Shown: in pieces, positions 8,544 through 14,850 of the stretch
Layout of the letters: each line of letters opens with the position of its first letter
Numbering within the stretch: position 1 is the stretch's first letter
Assembly (NCBI GenBank): GCA_015060555.1
Contig: SUYG01000046.1
Coordinates: 1-64,000 of the forward strand
DNA from: Physcousia sp015060555
GTDB lineage: Bacteria > Bacteroidota > Bacteroidia > Bacteroidales > Bacteroidaceae
Length of the DNA: 64,000 nt
Reading direction: 5' to 3'
The notes under the pieces: generated by a model
What the model saw: only the letters and a program-made list of their open reading frames with translations
Database searches by the model: none
Told to the model about the DNA's origin: nothing
Made by a program: the position numbers and the translations under genes

Positions 8544-9014
8544 ATGGCAGCAATAGTAAGGAAAGCCGAACACAGCGATATCCTAGGGCTGACAGCTCTG
8601 CTCTACCAGGTCGATGCCGTGCATCATGGCATCCGCCCCGACCTGTTCAAGTCCAACACGCCTAAGTACAGCGAGCAGGAGCTGGAACGTCTCCTCGATG
8701 ACGCAGATAAGCCTGTCTTCGTGTACGACGACGGAAAGATTCTGGGCCACGCCTTCTGTCAGATCACCGAGGTGAGGAACCACCGCCTGCTGCAGGACAT
8801 CAAGACGCTGTACATCGACGACATCTGTGTTGATGAGGCTGCACGCGGCCGGCACATCGGGCAGGCCCTCTATGAGCACGTCTGCGACTACGCACGCTCA
8901 CTCGGCTGCTACAACATCACCCTCAACGTGTGGGGAGGCAACGACCCTGCCTACGCTTTCTACCGCCGCATGGGTATGCGCGTGCAGAAAACCGGTATGG
9001 AAACTATCTTGTGA
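8544..9014 (+). CDS. GNAT family N-acetyltransferase
   Basis: A 156-residue GCN5-related acetyltransferase that would use acetyl-CoA to acetylate an amine. The acetyl-CoA-binding segment is IDDICVDEAARGRHIGQALY (V/I-x-x-x-x-R-G-x-G/H-I-G pattern), followed by GCYNITLNVWGGNDPAYAFY and RRMGM, the usual beta-5/alpha-4 end. ATG 8544 was preferred because it follows a -7 box and removes an unsupported 54-codon leader. It ends one base before the oppositely oriented peroxidase-nitroreductase gene. Substrate unknown. Confidence 0.88.
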   Translation: MAAIVRKAEHSDILGLTALLYQVDAVHHGIRPDLFKSNTPKYSEQELERLLDDADKPVFVYDDGKILGHAFCQITEVRNHRLLQDIKTLYIDDICVDEAARGRHIGQALYEHVCDYARSLGCYNITLNVWGGNDPAYAFYRRMGMRVQKTGMETIL

Positions 9015-10097
9015 TTATTGGATATACTTCACTTTTGAGACATCGCGGGGTTTGGCGGCAGGCTGCTCGTCGGGGTAGCCGATGGAGATGACATACAGCA
9101 GCTTGTAGCCTTCAGGGATGTCGAGACTGTCGCGGAAGGCTTGTGCATTCTCGTTAGTGGCGAGGAAGCGGACGGGACCCGTCTGGATGCAGGTGCCGAG
9201 ACCCAGCGCCTGTGCTGCCAGCATCATGTTCTGTCCCATCAGTCCGGCATCAAGGTCAAACCTGCCGTCGGCGGGAGCGCACACACAGATGAGGTTTGGC
9301 GCATGGCGGCACATGTCCTTCACGTCAGCCAGCAGTGCCTGGTTCTCAATGATGCGCACGGCCCAGTTCTGTCTGTTCATGGCGCTGGGCGCATTGATGC
9401 CGGCGAGGGCCACAGCCTCCAGCTTCTCGTGCTCCACGGGCTTGTCGAGATATTTGCGTACCGAGCGGCGTGCCATGATATTGCTCATGACGGGGCTCAC
9501 CTGCATCTGAATGGCAGCCTCGATGTCGCTCAGCTTGTCTGTCGGCTCATAGCGTTGCAGCACCTGCCCGTCGCGCGAGACCAGGAACTTGGTGAAATTC
9601 CATTTGATGTCCGACTTCTTGTCGTAGTCTGCATCCTGCTTGCGGAGCATCCCGTCCATCATCTTGCCCCGCGGGTCGTTGACATCGAAGCCGCCGAAGC
9701 CTTTCTGCGCCTTCAGCCATGTGTAGAGCGGCGACTCGTTGGCGCCATTCACCTCGATCTTGTCGAACTGCGGGAAGCGGATGGCGAAGTTCGCCGTGCA
9801 GAACTCATGAATCTCCTGGATGCTGCCGGGAGCTTGCTGCCCGAACTGGTTGCAGGGGAAGTCCAGAATCTCCAGACCTTCGCTGCCGTACTTCTCGTAC
9901 AGCGCCTCCAGCTCCTTGTACTGCGGCGTGAACCCGCAGCGCGTAGCCGTGTTCACGATAAGCAGCACTTTGCCCTTATAGTCGGCAAGGGACACGTCCT
10001 TGCCCTCGTCGTCCTTAACCTTGAAATCATAGATGCTCTGTGCCGAAACCGTCAGCACACATGCCATCAGGCACAGGCTCGTAAGAAACTTCTTCAT
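9015..10097 (-). CDS. glutathione peroxidase-nitroreductase fusion protein
   Basis: Residues 21-195 are a thiol-dependent glutathione peroxidase-like domain: peroxidatic C54 (ATRCGFT), Q88 in FPCNQFGQQ, and W166-N167 in KWNFTKF complete the catalytic tetrad, with Cys in place of selenocysteine. Residues about 203-355 are a flavin nitroreductase domain (MARRSVRKYLDKP, APSAMNRQNW, AAQALGLGTC). A signal peptide (MKKFLTSLCLMACVLTVSA) precedes both, so the fusion should act in the envelope. ATG 10097 was chosen because the signal peptide begins there and the -7 box lies just upstream. Separate genes for the two activities are usual; the single reading frame has no break. It may couple peroxide removal with flavin-dependent reduction, which is inference. 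Confidence 0.9.
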   Translation of the reverse strand: MKKFLTSLCLMACVLTVSAQSIYDFKVKDDEGKDVSLADYKGKVLLIVNTATRCGFTPQYKELEALYEKYGSEGLEILDFPCNQFGQQAPGSIQEIHEFCTANFAIRFPQFDKIEVNGANESPLYTWLKAQKGFGGFDVNDPRGKMMDGMLRKQDADYDKKSDIKWNFTKFLVSRDGQVLQRYEPTDKLSDIEAAIQMQVSPVMSNIMARRSVRKYLDKPVEHEKLEAVALAGINAPSAMNRQNWAVRIIENQALLADVKDMCRHAPNLICVCAPADGRFDLDAGLMGQNMMLAAQALGLGTCIQTGPVRFLATNENAQAFRDSLDIPEGYKLLYVISIGYPDEQPAAKPRDVSKVKYIQ

Positions 10098-10135
10098 AAC
10101 AGTTGTTTTTGTTTTGTGTTTTTGAATTTGCGGGT

Positions 10136-10143
10136 CAAAAGTA
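10136..10143 (-). promoter_or_regulatory. -7 box of the peroxidase-nitroreductase gene
   Basis: On the minus strand TACTTTTG is followed by ACCCGCAAA, close to the start-site sequence seen at the two tRNA promoters and the GH51 promoter. Confidence 0.55.
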
Positions 10144-10246
10144 CTCATTTTTTTGTGATTCACATCGTCGAAGGCTTTTTTTCCTGATTCCACAGCCTTT
10201 TTTCCACATTTGTCGGCTTTTATGCTTCTAATTTAATAAAAACCTG

Positions 10247-10254
10247 TACTTTTG
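10247..10254 (+). promoter_or_regulatory. -7 box of serB
   Basis: TACTTTTG followed by CACAAAA, 55 bases before the serB ATG; matches TAnnTTTG. Confidence 0.55.
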
Positions 10255-10308
10255 CACAAAATAAACAACGCCGCAAGGCCTCAGGCTCGCACCTGAGAAG
10301 AAGAAACT

Positions 10309-11538
10309 ATGAAAGAAGAGCAAATTCTCGTACGCATTACAGGGCAGGACCGTCCCGGTCTGACGGCTGCCGTGATGGGCATCCTGGCTAAATATGATGC
10401 TTATATCCTGGACATCGGTCAGGCCGACATTCATTCCACCCTCTCGCTGGGCATCCTCATCCGCATAGACGAGATGAAGTCCGGACTGGCCATGAAGGAA
10501 CTCCTGTTCAAGGCTACGGAACTGGGCGTCAACATCGGCTTCTCGCCCATCAGCGACGACGAGTATGAGGACTGGGTAGGCCATCAGGGCAAGAACCGAT
10601 ACATCCTCATGATGATGGGGCGCCAGCTGGAGGCACGCCAGATAGAGGCTGCCACGCAGATCCTGGCTGACCAGGGCCTGAACATCGACAGCATCATCCG
10701 CCTGACCGGCCGCAAGAGCATCCGCCAGCTGAACAAGCACTCACGCGCTTGCATCCAGTTCTCACTCCGCGGAGAGCCTGTCAACCGCAGGGAGATGCAG
10801 TCCAAGCTCATGAAGCTGTCACAGCAGATGGAGATTGACTTCTCCTTCCAGAAGGACGACATGTTCCGCCGTATGCGACGCCTCATCTGCTTCGACATGG
10901 ACTCCACGCTCATCCAGACCGAGTGCATCGATGAACTGGCTGAGCGCAATGGGGTAGGGGCTGAGGTGCGAGCCATCACCGAGAGCGCCATGCGCGGCGA
11001 GATAGACTTCCGGGAGAGCTTCACACGTCGCGTGGCGCTGCTCAAGGGCCTCGACGTCAGCGTGATGCAGGACATTGCCGAGCACCTGCCCATCACCGAG
11101 GGCGTGGACAGACTGATGTCTGTGCTGAAGACCTGCGGCTACAAAATTGCCATCCTCAGCGGCGGCTTCACCTTCTTCGGCGAGTACCTGCAGCGCCGCT
11201 ATGGCATCGACTATGTCTATGCCAATGAGCTGGAGGTGGGTGACGATGGAAAACTCACGGGTCGCTATGTGGGCGAGATCGTAGATGGCCACCGCAAAGC
11301 CGAACTCCTGAAACTGATAGCGCAGGTGGAGAAGGTCAACCTGGCACAGACCATTGCCGTGGGCGACGGTGCCAACGACCTTCCCATGATAGCGGAAGCC
11401 GGTCTGGGCATCGCCTTCCATGCCAAACCCCGTGTGGTGGCCAATGCCGAGCAGAGCATCAACACCATCGGCCTCGACGGTGTCCTCTACTTCCTCGGCT
11501 TCAAAGATTCCTATCTCGGCGAACAGGGCAAGCTGTAG
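10309..11538 (+). CDS. serB: phosphoserine phosphatase with N-terminal ACT domains
   Basis: The enzyme dephosphorylates O-phosphoserine, the last step of serine synthesis, in the cytoplasm. Residues 1-180 hold two ACT-like regulatory domains (ITGQDRPGLTAAVMGIL; then NRYILMMMGRQ), probably sensing serine. The HAD phosphatase follows: nucleophile D196 and D198 in CFDMDSTL, ILSGGFTFFG, the conserved lysine in HRKAEL, and GDGANDLPM near the end. At 409 residues it matches the long SerB form of Bacteroidota. It has its own promoter and is followed by an unusual palindrome-rich spacer. Confidence 0.95.
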   Translation: MKEEQILVRITGQDRPGLTAAVMGILAKYDAYILDIGQADIHSTLSLGILIRIDEMKSGLAMKELLFKATELGVNIGFSPISDDEYEDWVGHQGKNRYILMMMGRQLEARQIEAATQILADQGLNIDSIIRLTGRKSIRQLNKHSRACIQFSLRGEPVNRREMQSKLMKLSQQMEIDFSFQKDDMFRRMRRLICFDMDSTLIQTECIDELAERNGVGAEVRAITESAMRGEIDFRESFTRRVALLKGLDVSVMQDIAEHLPITEGVDRLMSVLKTCGYKIAILSGGFTFFGEYLQRRYGIDYVYANELEVGDDGKLTGRYVGEIVDGHRKAELLKLIAQVEKVNLAQTIAVGDGANDLPMIAEAGLGIAFHAKPRVVANAEQSINTIGLDGVLYFLGFKDSYLGEQGKL

Positions 11539-11677
11539 TACCGCCTCCTACCTTGTCAACCCAAAGTTCCCCCGCAGGTTCCAGCGAGCTGCAGGGCATC
11601 TCGTATTGCAAACTTTGCCCTTATGTTTGCGCCTTTTGCCCTCTTATGCTCAGTGCGTAAGAATAATATGCGTCCGG

Positions 11678-11742
11678 TTTTCTCATCAATGATAAACCCT
11701 TTTCTCATCAATGAGAAAATCCTTTCTCACCAGTGAGAAAAA
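11678..11742. repeat. three tandem copies of a TTTCTCA-TGAGAAA palindrome
   Basis: Copies lie at 11678-11696 (imperfect, TGATAAA arm), 11700-11719 and 11723-11742. Each is TTTCTCA, four to six bases, then TGAGAAA. They form alternative short hairpins directly after serB. The spacer 11539-11858 has no supported gene. Confidence 0.8.
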
Positions 11743-11746
11743 CAAT

Positions 11747-11806
11747 AAGAGCATGCTCTTCCATCGAGTTCCACCGGTGGAACACCGCGAAGGAGCATGC
11801 TCTTTT
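11747..11806. repeat. nested palindrome cluster, possible serB terminator
   Basis: AAGAGCATGCTCTT (11747-11760) and AGGAGCATGCTCTTTT (11791-11806) flank the perfect 16-base palindrome GTTCCACCGGTGGAAC (11768-11783). The outer copies can each fold alone or pair with each other around the central one. The TTTT after the second copy makes a plus-strand terminator role plausible. Confidence 0.7.
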
Positions 11807-11858
11807 AGGCTATTCCGAAATAATAAAACCTTCGTCGTAACAGCTGATATCTCGTTAG

Positions 11859-12284
11859 TTATTTGCTAAAGTGGAAGGTGTTGCCATAACGGTCTGTCAT
11901 CTCCAACTTGCTACTGGTGATTTTGCTGATTTCCAGCGTCTCGATTCCGCGGTCGGTGAAGTTCAGGACAAGCGTTCGGGTTGTACTCACATTATTCTTG
12001 TTGTCATTATTACCATTGTTTCCAAGTGCGCCATTGGGGTTCTGGTTGGTAATGTAGTTACAGCTGTAAGTACCAGATCCATTGTAGCGCTTGATATGGC
12101 TTTGGAAACTGAATGTGCCGTCCTCTTTAAACGTAAGGATGTCGGTGAAGAGATTATTCTTTTCCGTCCAGGTGCCAACCAGTTCGTTCTTGACTTCTTG
12201 TAAGTCCTTATCGCAGGCGGAGAACATAACCATTGTCACCAAGCAGCAAAGGACGGTTGCGAGTGTTATAAGATTCCTTTTCAT
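11859..12284 (-). CDS. lipocalin-like lipoprotein
   Basis: A 141-residue secreted lipoprotein: signal peptide MKRNLITLATVLCCLVTMVMFSAC with lipobox FSAC, followed by ELVGTWTEKNN, TFKEDGTFSFQS and LTDRYGNTFHF-like strands that resemble the lipocalin-like families (GxW start, then antiparallel strands) common in Bacteroidota. A low-complexity loop rich in Asn and Gly (ALGNNGNNDNKNN) interrupts the middle. ATG 12284 was chosen for the signal peptide; the upstream in-frame ATG has no support. Ligand and partner are unknown. Confidence 0.75.
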   Translation of the reverse strand: MKRNLITLATVLCCLVTMVMFSACDKDLQEVKNELVGTWTEKNNLFTDILTFKEDGTFSFQSHIKRYNGSGTYSCNYITNQNPNGALGNNGNNDNKNNVSTTRTLVLNFTDRGIETLEISKITSSKLEMTDRYGNTFHFSK

Positions 12285-12370
12285 GTTTGTTGAATATCGA
12301 TTTTGTGTTTTTAAATCCCCTTTGAGTGGTAACGTAATATCCATACGCATGATTTGTCTGATTTCACCTG

Positions 12371-12378
12371 CAAAGGTA
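12371..12378 (-). promoter_or_regulatory. -7 box of the lipocalin-like lipoprotein gene
   Basis: TACCTTTG on the minus strand followed by CAGG, 86 bases before the ATG. Confidence 0.5.
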
Positions 12379-12433
12379 GGCTGTTTTCAGAACACCGTAG
12401 TCCTACGGTAGGAAAAAAGAGTCTCAAAACGAG

Positions 12434-12465
12434 AAAAAGTAAGCCTGGCATAAGAAGCCAGGCTT
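12434..12465 (-). terminator. hairpin terminator on the minus strand
   Basis: AAGCCTGGC (12441-12449) pairs with GCCAGGCTT (12457-12465); on the minus strand the stem is followed by a short T run (12434-12438). It lies between tRNA-Phe and the lipoprotein promoter and backs up the hairpin at 12522-12550. Confidence 0.65.
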
Positions 12466-12515
12466 AACAATCTCGATGAAATGGACATTTTTTATGGTAT
12501 GAAAATGTATAAAAA

Positions 12516-12550
12516 GAAAAAAGCAAAGCCCTCATCAAAGCCTTGCTTCT
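12516..12550 (-). terminator. terminator of tRNA-Phe
   Basis: On the minus strand, six bases after the tRNA, AAGCAAGGCT pairs with GGCTTTGCTT (one G-U pair) around an 8-base loop and is followed by a T-rich run. Confidence 0.65.
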
Positions 12551-12555
12551 TTCTG

Positions 12556-12628
12556 TGGTGTCACCAGGAATCGAACCGGGGACACAAGGATTTTCAGTCC
12601 TTTGCTCTACCAACTGAGCTATGACACC
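12556..12628 (-). tRNA. tRNA-Phe (anticodon GAA)
   Basis: The 73-base minus-strand sequence folds as a standard tRNA: acceptor GGTGTCA/TGACACC, D arm TAGCTCAGTTGGTAGAGC, anticodon arm GGACTGAAAATCC with GAA, T arm with GGTTCGATTCC. The discriminator is A and the CCA end is not encoded. Confidence 0.97.
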
Positions 12629-12671
12629 AAATTTGCTGTTCCTAACGGCCTGCTGACGCGGGTCTTTCGGT

Positions 12672-12712
12672 TTTGCGGGTGCAAAGGTAGATGTTTTTGA
12701 CGATTCCTGCAA
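12672..12712 (-). promoter_or_regulatory. promoter of tRNA-Phe
   Basis: On the minus strand TTG (12712-12710) lies 20 bases before TACCTTTG (12689-12682), followed by CACCCGCAAA. The stretch 12672-12689 is a perfect inverted copy of 12785-12802 at the tRNA-Pro promoter. Confidence 0.7.
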
Positions 12713-12784
12713 GGTTTTGGGCAAAAAACTTTGTGTGTGGAGTGAAAAAATGCGTAAAAAGTTCTGTGAATCCAGAAAATGTTG

Positions 12785-12802
12785 TACCTTTGCACCCGCA
12801 AA
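12785..12802 (+). promoter_or_regulatory. promoter box and start region of tRNA-Pro
   Basis: TACCTTTG (12785-12792) followed by CACCCGCAAA, 34 bases before the tRNA. It is the exact inverted copy of the tRNA-Phe promoter segment. Confidence 0.65.
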
Positions 12803-12826
12803 CGACATGAAATGGACGTTTGTCTT

Positions 12827-12899
12827 CGGAAAGTAGCGCAGTTGGTAGCGCACTACGTTCGGGACGTAGGGGTCGGGCGTTCGAGTCGCCTCTTTCCGA
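12827..12899 (+). tRNA. tRNA-Pro (anticodon CGG)
   Basis: A 73-base cloverleaf: acceptor CGGAAAG/CTTTCCG, D arm AGCGCAGTTGGTAGCGC, anticodon stem CTACG/CGTAG with loop TTCGGGA (CGG, reads CCG), T arm with CGTTCGAGTCG. The discriminator is A and no CCA is encoded. Confidence 0.96.
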
Positions 12900-12905
12900 C
12901 AGCCG

Positions 12906-13331
12906 TCACGAAGCCTGCTCCTCGGGAGCGGGCTTCGCTGTTTTCCGGCGAAAGAGGAAAAGACCGTAGCCGATGGCTGTACCCAGACAGACACCAGTGC
13001 TGTTGGCGGCAAGGTCCAGCCACTCGCCTGAGCGGTAGGTGGTGGCATAGGCCTGCAGCAGTTCCATCAAACCACTCATGGCAATAGGTGCGATGAAGGC
13101 GAAGAGGATGAGGCGGGAGCGTTGGATGCGGCGATGGTGGCGCAGGTACTCGACCCAGATGACAAGGGTGAGGATGCCGTACATGACCATGTGTGTCCAT
13201 TTGTCGGCAAAGGGCACGTCTTTAGCGATTTCCACGCTGCCGATGGGGAGCAGCGACAAGGCCGTAATCAAGAGGACGGTGAGCAGACTGAAGGGGTAGC
13301 GCCGGAGATAAATAGAAAGCATCAATCGCAT
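12906..13331 (-). CDS. VanZ-like membrane protein
   Basis: A 141-residue protein with four predicted membrane helices (about 12-32, 45-65, 77-97, 108-126). The motifs FADKWTHMVMYG and SGLMELLQAY...RSGEWLDLAANSTG are characteristic of the VanZ family, whose members are linked in some bacteria to glycopeptide tolerance; there is no van cluster here and the role is unknown. The 3' end overlaps the tRNA-Pro terminator on the other strand. A second ATG at 13322 is an equal start candidate. Confidence 0.85.
   Translation of the reverse strand: MRLMLSIYLRRYPFSLLTVLLITALSLLPIGSVEIAKDVPFADKWTHMVMYGILTLVIWVEYLRHHRRIQRSRLILFAFIAPIAMSGLMELLQAYATTYRSGEWLDLAANSTGVCLGTAIGYGLFLFRRKTAKPAPEEQAS
12911..12945 (+). 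terminator. terminator of tRNA-Pro
   Basis: AAGCCTGCTCC (12911-12921) pairs with GGAGCGGGCTT (12925-12935) around TCG, followed by TCGCTGTTTT. It lies 11 bases after the tRNA and inside the end of the VanZ-like gene. Confidence 0.7.
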
Positions 13332-13348
13332 TTTTTGGAATTTTGTGA

Positions 13349-13356
13349 CAAAAGTA
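13349..13356 (-). promoter_or_regulatory. -7 box of the VanZ-like gene
   Basis: TACTTTTG on the minus strand, 17 bases before the ATG at 13331. Confidence 0.45.
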
Positions 13357-13369
13357 CAGCTTTTCTTTG

Positions 13370-13377
13370 TATTTTTG
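13370..13377 (+). promoter_or_regulatory. -7 box of the NSS transporter gene
   Basis: TATTTTTG followed by CCGCCG, 8 bases before the ATG at 13386, implying a very short leader. Confidence 0.45.
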
Positions 13378-13385
13378 CCGCCGAT

Positions 13386-14747
13386 ATGGAAAAAAGAGCA
13401 ACTTTTAGTAGTAAAATAGGCATCGTCCTGGCCGCAGCAGGCTCAGCGGTGGGCCTCGGTAACATCTGGCGCTTCCCCACAGAGGTGGGAGAGAACGGAG
13501 GCGCCGTTTTCATTATTATATATATATTGTGCGTCGTGCTCATAGGCATGCCATTGATGACGGCAGAGTTCATCGTGGGCCGCAAGACACACATGAATCC
13601 TGTCGATGCTTACCGTTCGCTGGCTCCTGGAACGGGGTGGGTGATGCAGGGCATCCTCGGCATCTTCGTGGCTTGGATTATCCTTAGCTACTATAGTGTG
13701 GTAGCAGGGTGGACGCTGCAGTACCTGATTTCTGCTGTACTGGGCCGGGTGACGACGATGACGGATTCGGCAGCCTACTTCACGCAGTTCACGCAGAGTG
13801 CATGGATGCCCTTAGTGATGATGGCGGGCGTGCTGCTGATGTCACACTGGGTGATAGTGCACGGAGTACAGGGCGGTATCGAACGCTATTCGAAATTCCT
13901 GATGCCGCTGTTGTTGCTGATTATTGCTGTGCTGGTAGGCGGCTCTTTTGCCATGCCCGGCTCGGATGAGGCGTTGCGCTTTATGTTGAAGCCTGATTTC
14001 TCGAAGATTAGCGGCGATGTGCTGCTGAGTGCAATGGGACAGGCGTTCTTCTCGCTAAGCGTGGGAATGGGTGCTCTCCTGACCTATGGCAGCTATTTCA
14101 CCGATGATGCCAAACTGATGACGACGGCGCGCAAGGTGGTGGTGATAGACACGGTCGTAGCCATCATGGGCGGTTTCATCATCTTCCCCGCCGTATTCTC
14201 CGTGCAGACGGTGGCTCCGGATGCGGGACCTGGCTTGGTGTTCATCACGCTACCCTCTGTGTTCCAGATGGCTTTCGCGAATGTGCCGCTGGTGGGCTGG
14301 ATTTTTGCCGTGATGTTCTACTTGTTGCTGCTGTTGGCGGCCCTGACGAGCATGATTAGCCTCCATGAACCCGTCACGGCGTTCCTGATAGAGCGTACAG
14401 GACTGTCGCGCTCCGTTGCCACGACAATGGTGACGGTCTCCTGCATCCTGTTGGGTTCGTTATGCTCCCTGAGCTTCGGGCCGCTGGCGGACGTGCGCTT
14501 CCTGTTCGGGATGACCTTCTTTGACTTCTTCGATTACATCTCTGCAAAGATCATTATGCCGATAGGCGGCATCCTGCTGAGCATCTTCGTAGGGTGGTAT
14601 TTGCCGAAGGACTTGGTCATAAAAGAAGTCACGAACAACCATACGTTGCACTTTCCGCGCTGGCTGTTCGTGAGCTTCTTCTTCTTAATTCGTTGGGTTG
14701 CCCCATTGGCCATTATGGCCATCTTCCTTAACGAGCTTTTGTTCTAG
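13386..14747 (+). CDS. neurotransmitter:sodium symporter (NSS) family transporter
   Basis: An inner-membrane Na+-coupled amino-acid transporter of the LeuT fold, 453 residues with about 11-12 membrane helices. The N-terminal signature SAVGLGNIWRFPTEVGENGGAVF (first helix and its unwound Na+/substrate site) is intact, and GMGALLTYGSYF matches the helix 6 region. ATG 13386 was chosen because MEKRATFSSKIG is the normal start and the -7 box lies just upstream. The stop codon TAG is itself part of a tandem TTCTAGA repeat. Probable substrates are tryptophan, tyrosine or another neutral amino acid; this cannot be decided here. Confidence 0.93.
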   Translation: MEKRATFSSKIGIVLAAAGSAVGLGNIWRFPTEVGENGGAVFIIIYILCVVLIGMPLMTAEFIVGRKTHMNPVDAYRSLAPGTGWVMQGILGIFVAWIILSYYSVVAGWTLQYLISAVLGRVTTMTDSAAYFTQFTQSAWMPLVMMAGVLLMSHWVIVHGVQGGIERYSKFLMPLLLLIIAVLVGGSFAMPGSDEALRFMLKPDFSKISGDVLLSAMGQAFFSLSVGMGALLTYGSYFTDDAKLMTTARKVVVIDTVVAIMGGFIIFPAVFSVQTVAPDAGPGLVFITLPSVFQMAFANVPLVGWIFAVMFYLLLLLAALTSMISLHEPVTAFLIERTGLSRSVATTMVTVSCILLGSLCSLSFGPLADVRFLFGMTFFDFFDYISAKIIMPIGGILLSIFVGWYLPKDLVIKEVTNNHTLHFPRWLFVSFFFLIRWVAPLAIMAIFLNELLF

Positions 14748-14775
14748 AGGTTCTAGATTTTCTAGATGTTCTAGA
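14742..14775. repeat. four TTCTAGA copies with exact 9-base period
   Basis: TTCTAGA starts at 14742, 14751, 14760 and 14769. The first copy contains the stop codon of the transporter gene. Confidence 0.85.
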
Positions 14776-14809
14776 AGTCCTGGAGTTTACAGGGCTTAAG
14801 GGTTTAAGA

Positions 14810-14846
14810 GTTTAAGGAGTTCATGGGATTCATGAACTCCTTAAAC
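14810..14846. terminator. bidirectional terminator between converging genes
   Basis: A perfect 16-base stem (14810-14825 with 14831-14846; arm begins GTTTAAGGAG) encloses the loop GGATT and lies between the converging transporter and 1240-residue protein genes. It is preceded by TTAAG copies with an 8-base period (14796, 14804, 14812). Confidence 0.8.
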
Positions 14847-14850
14847 TTTA

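Noticed and set aside
11678..11742. Three short repeats considered as a degenerate CRISPR array
   Set aside because: Units are nearly back to back, only about 20 bases long, palindromic, and have no real spacers.
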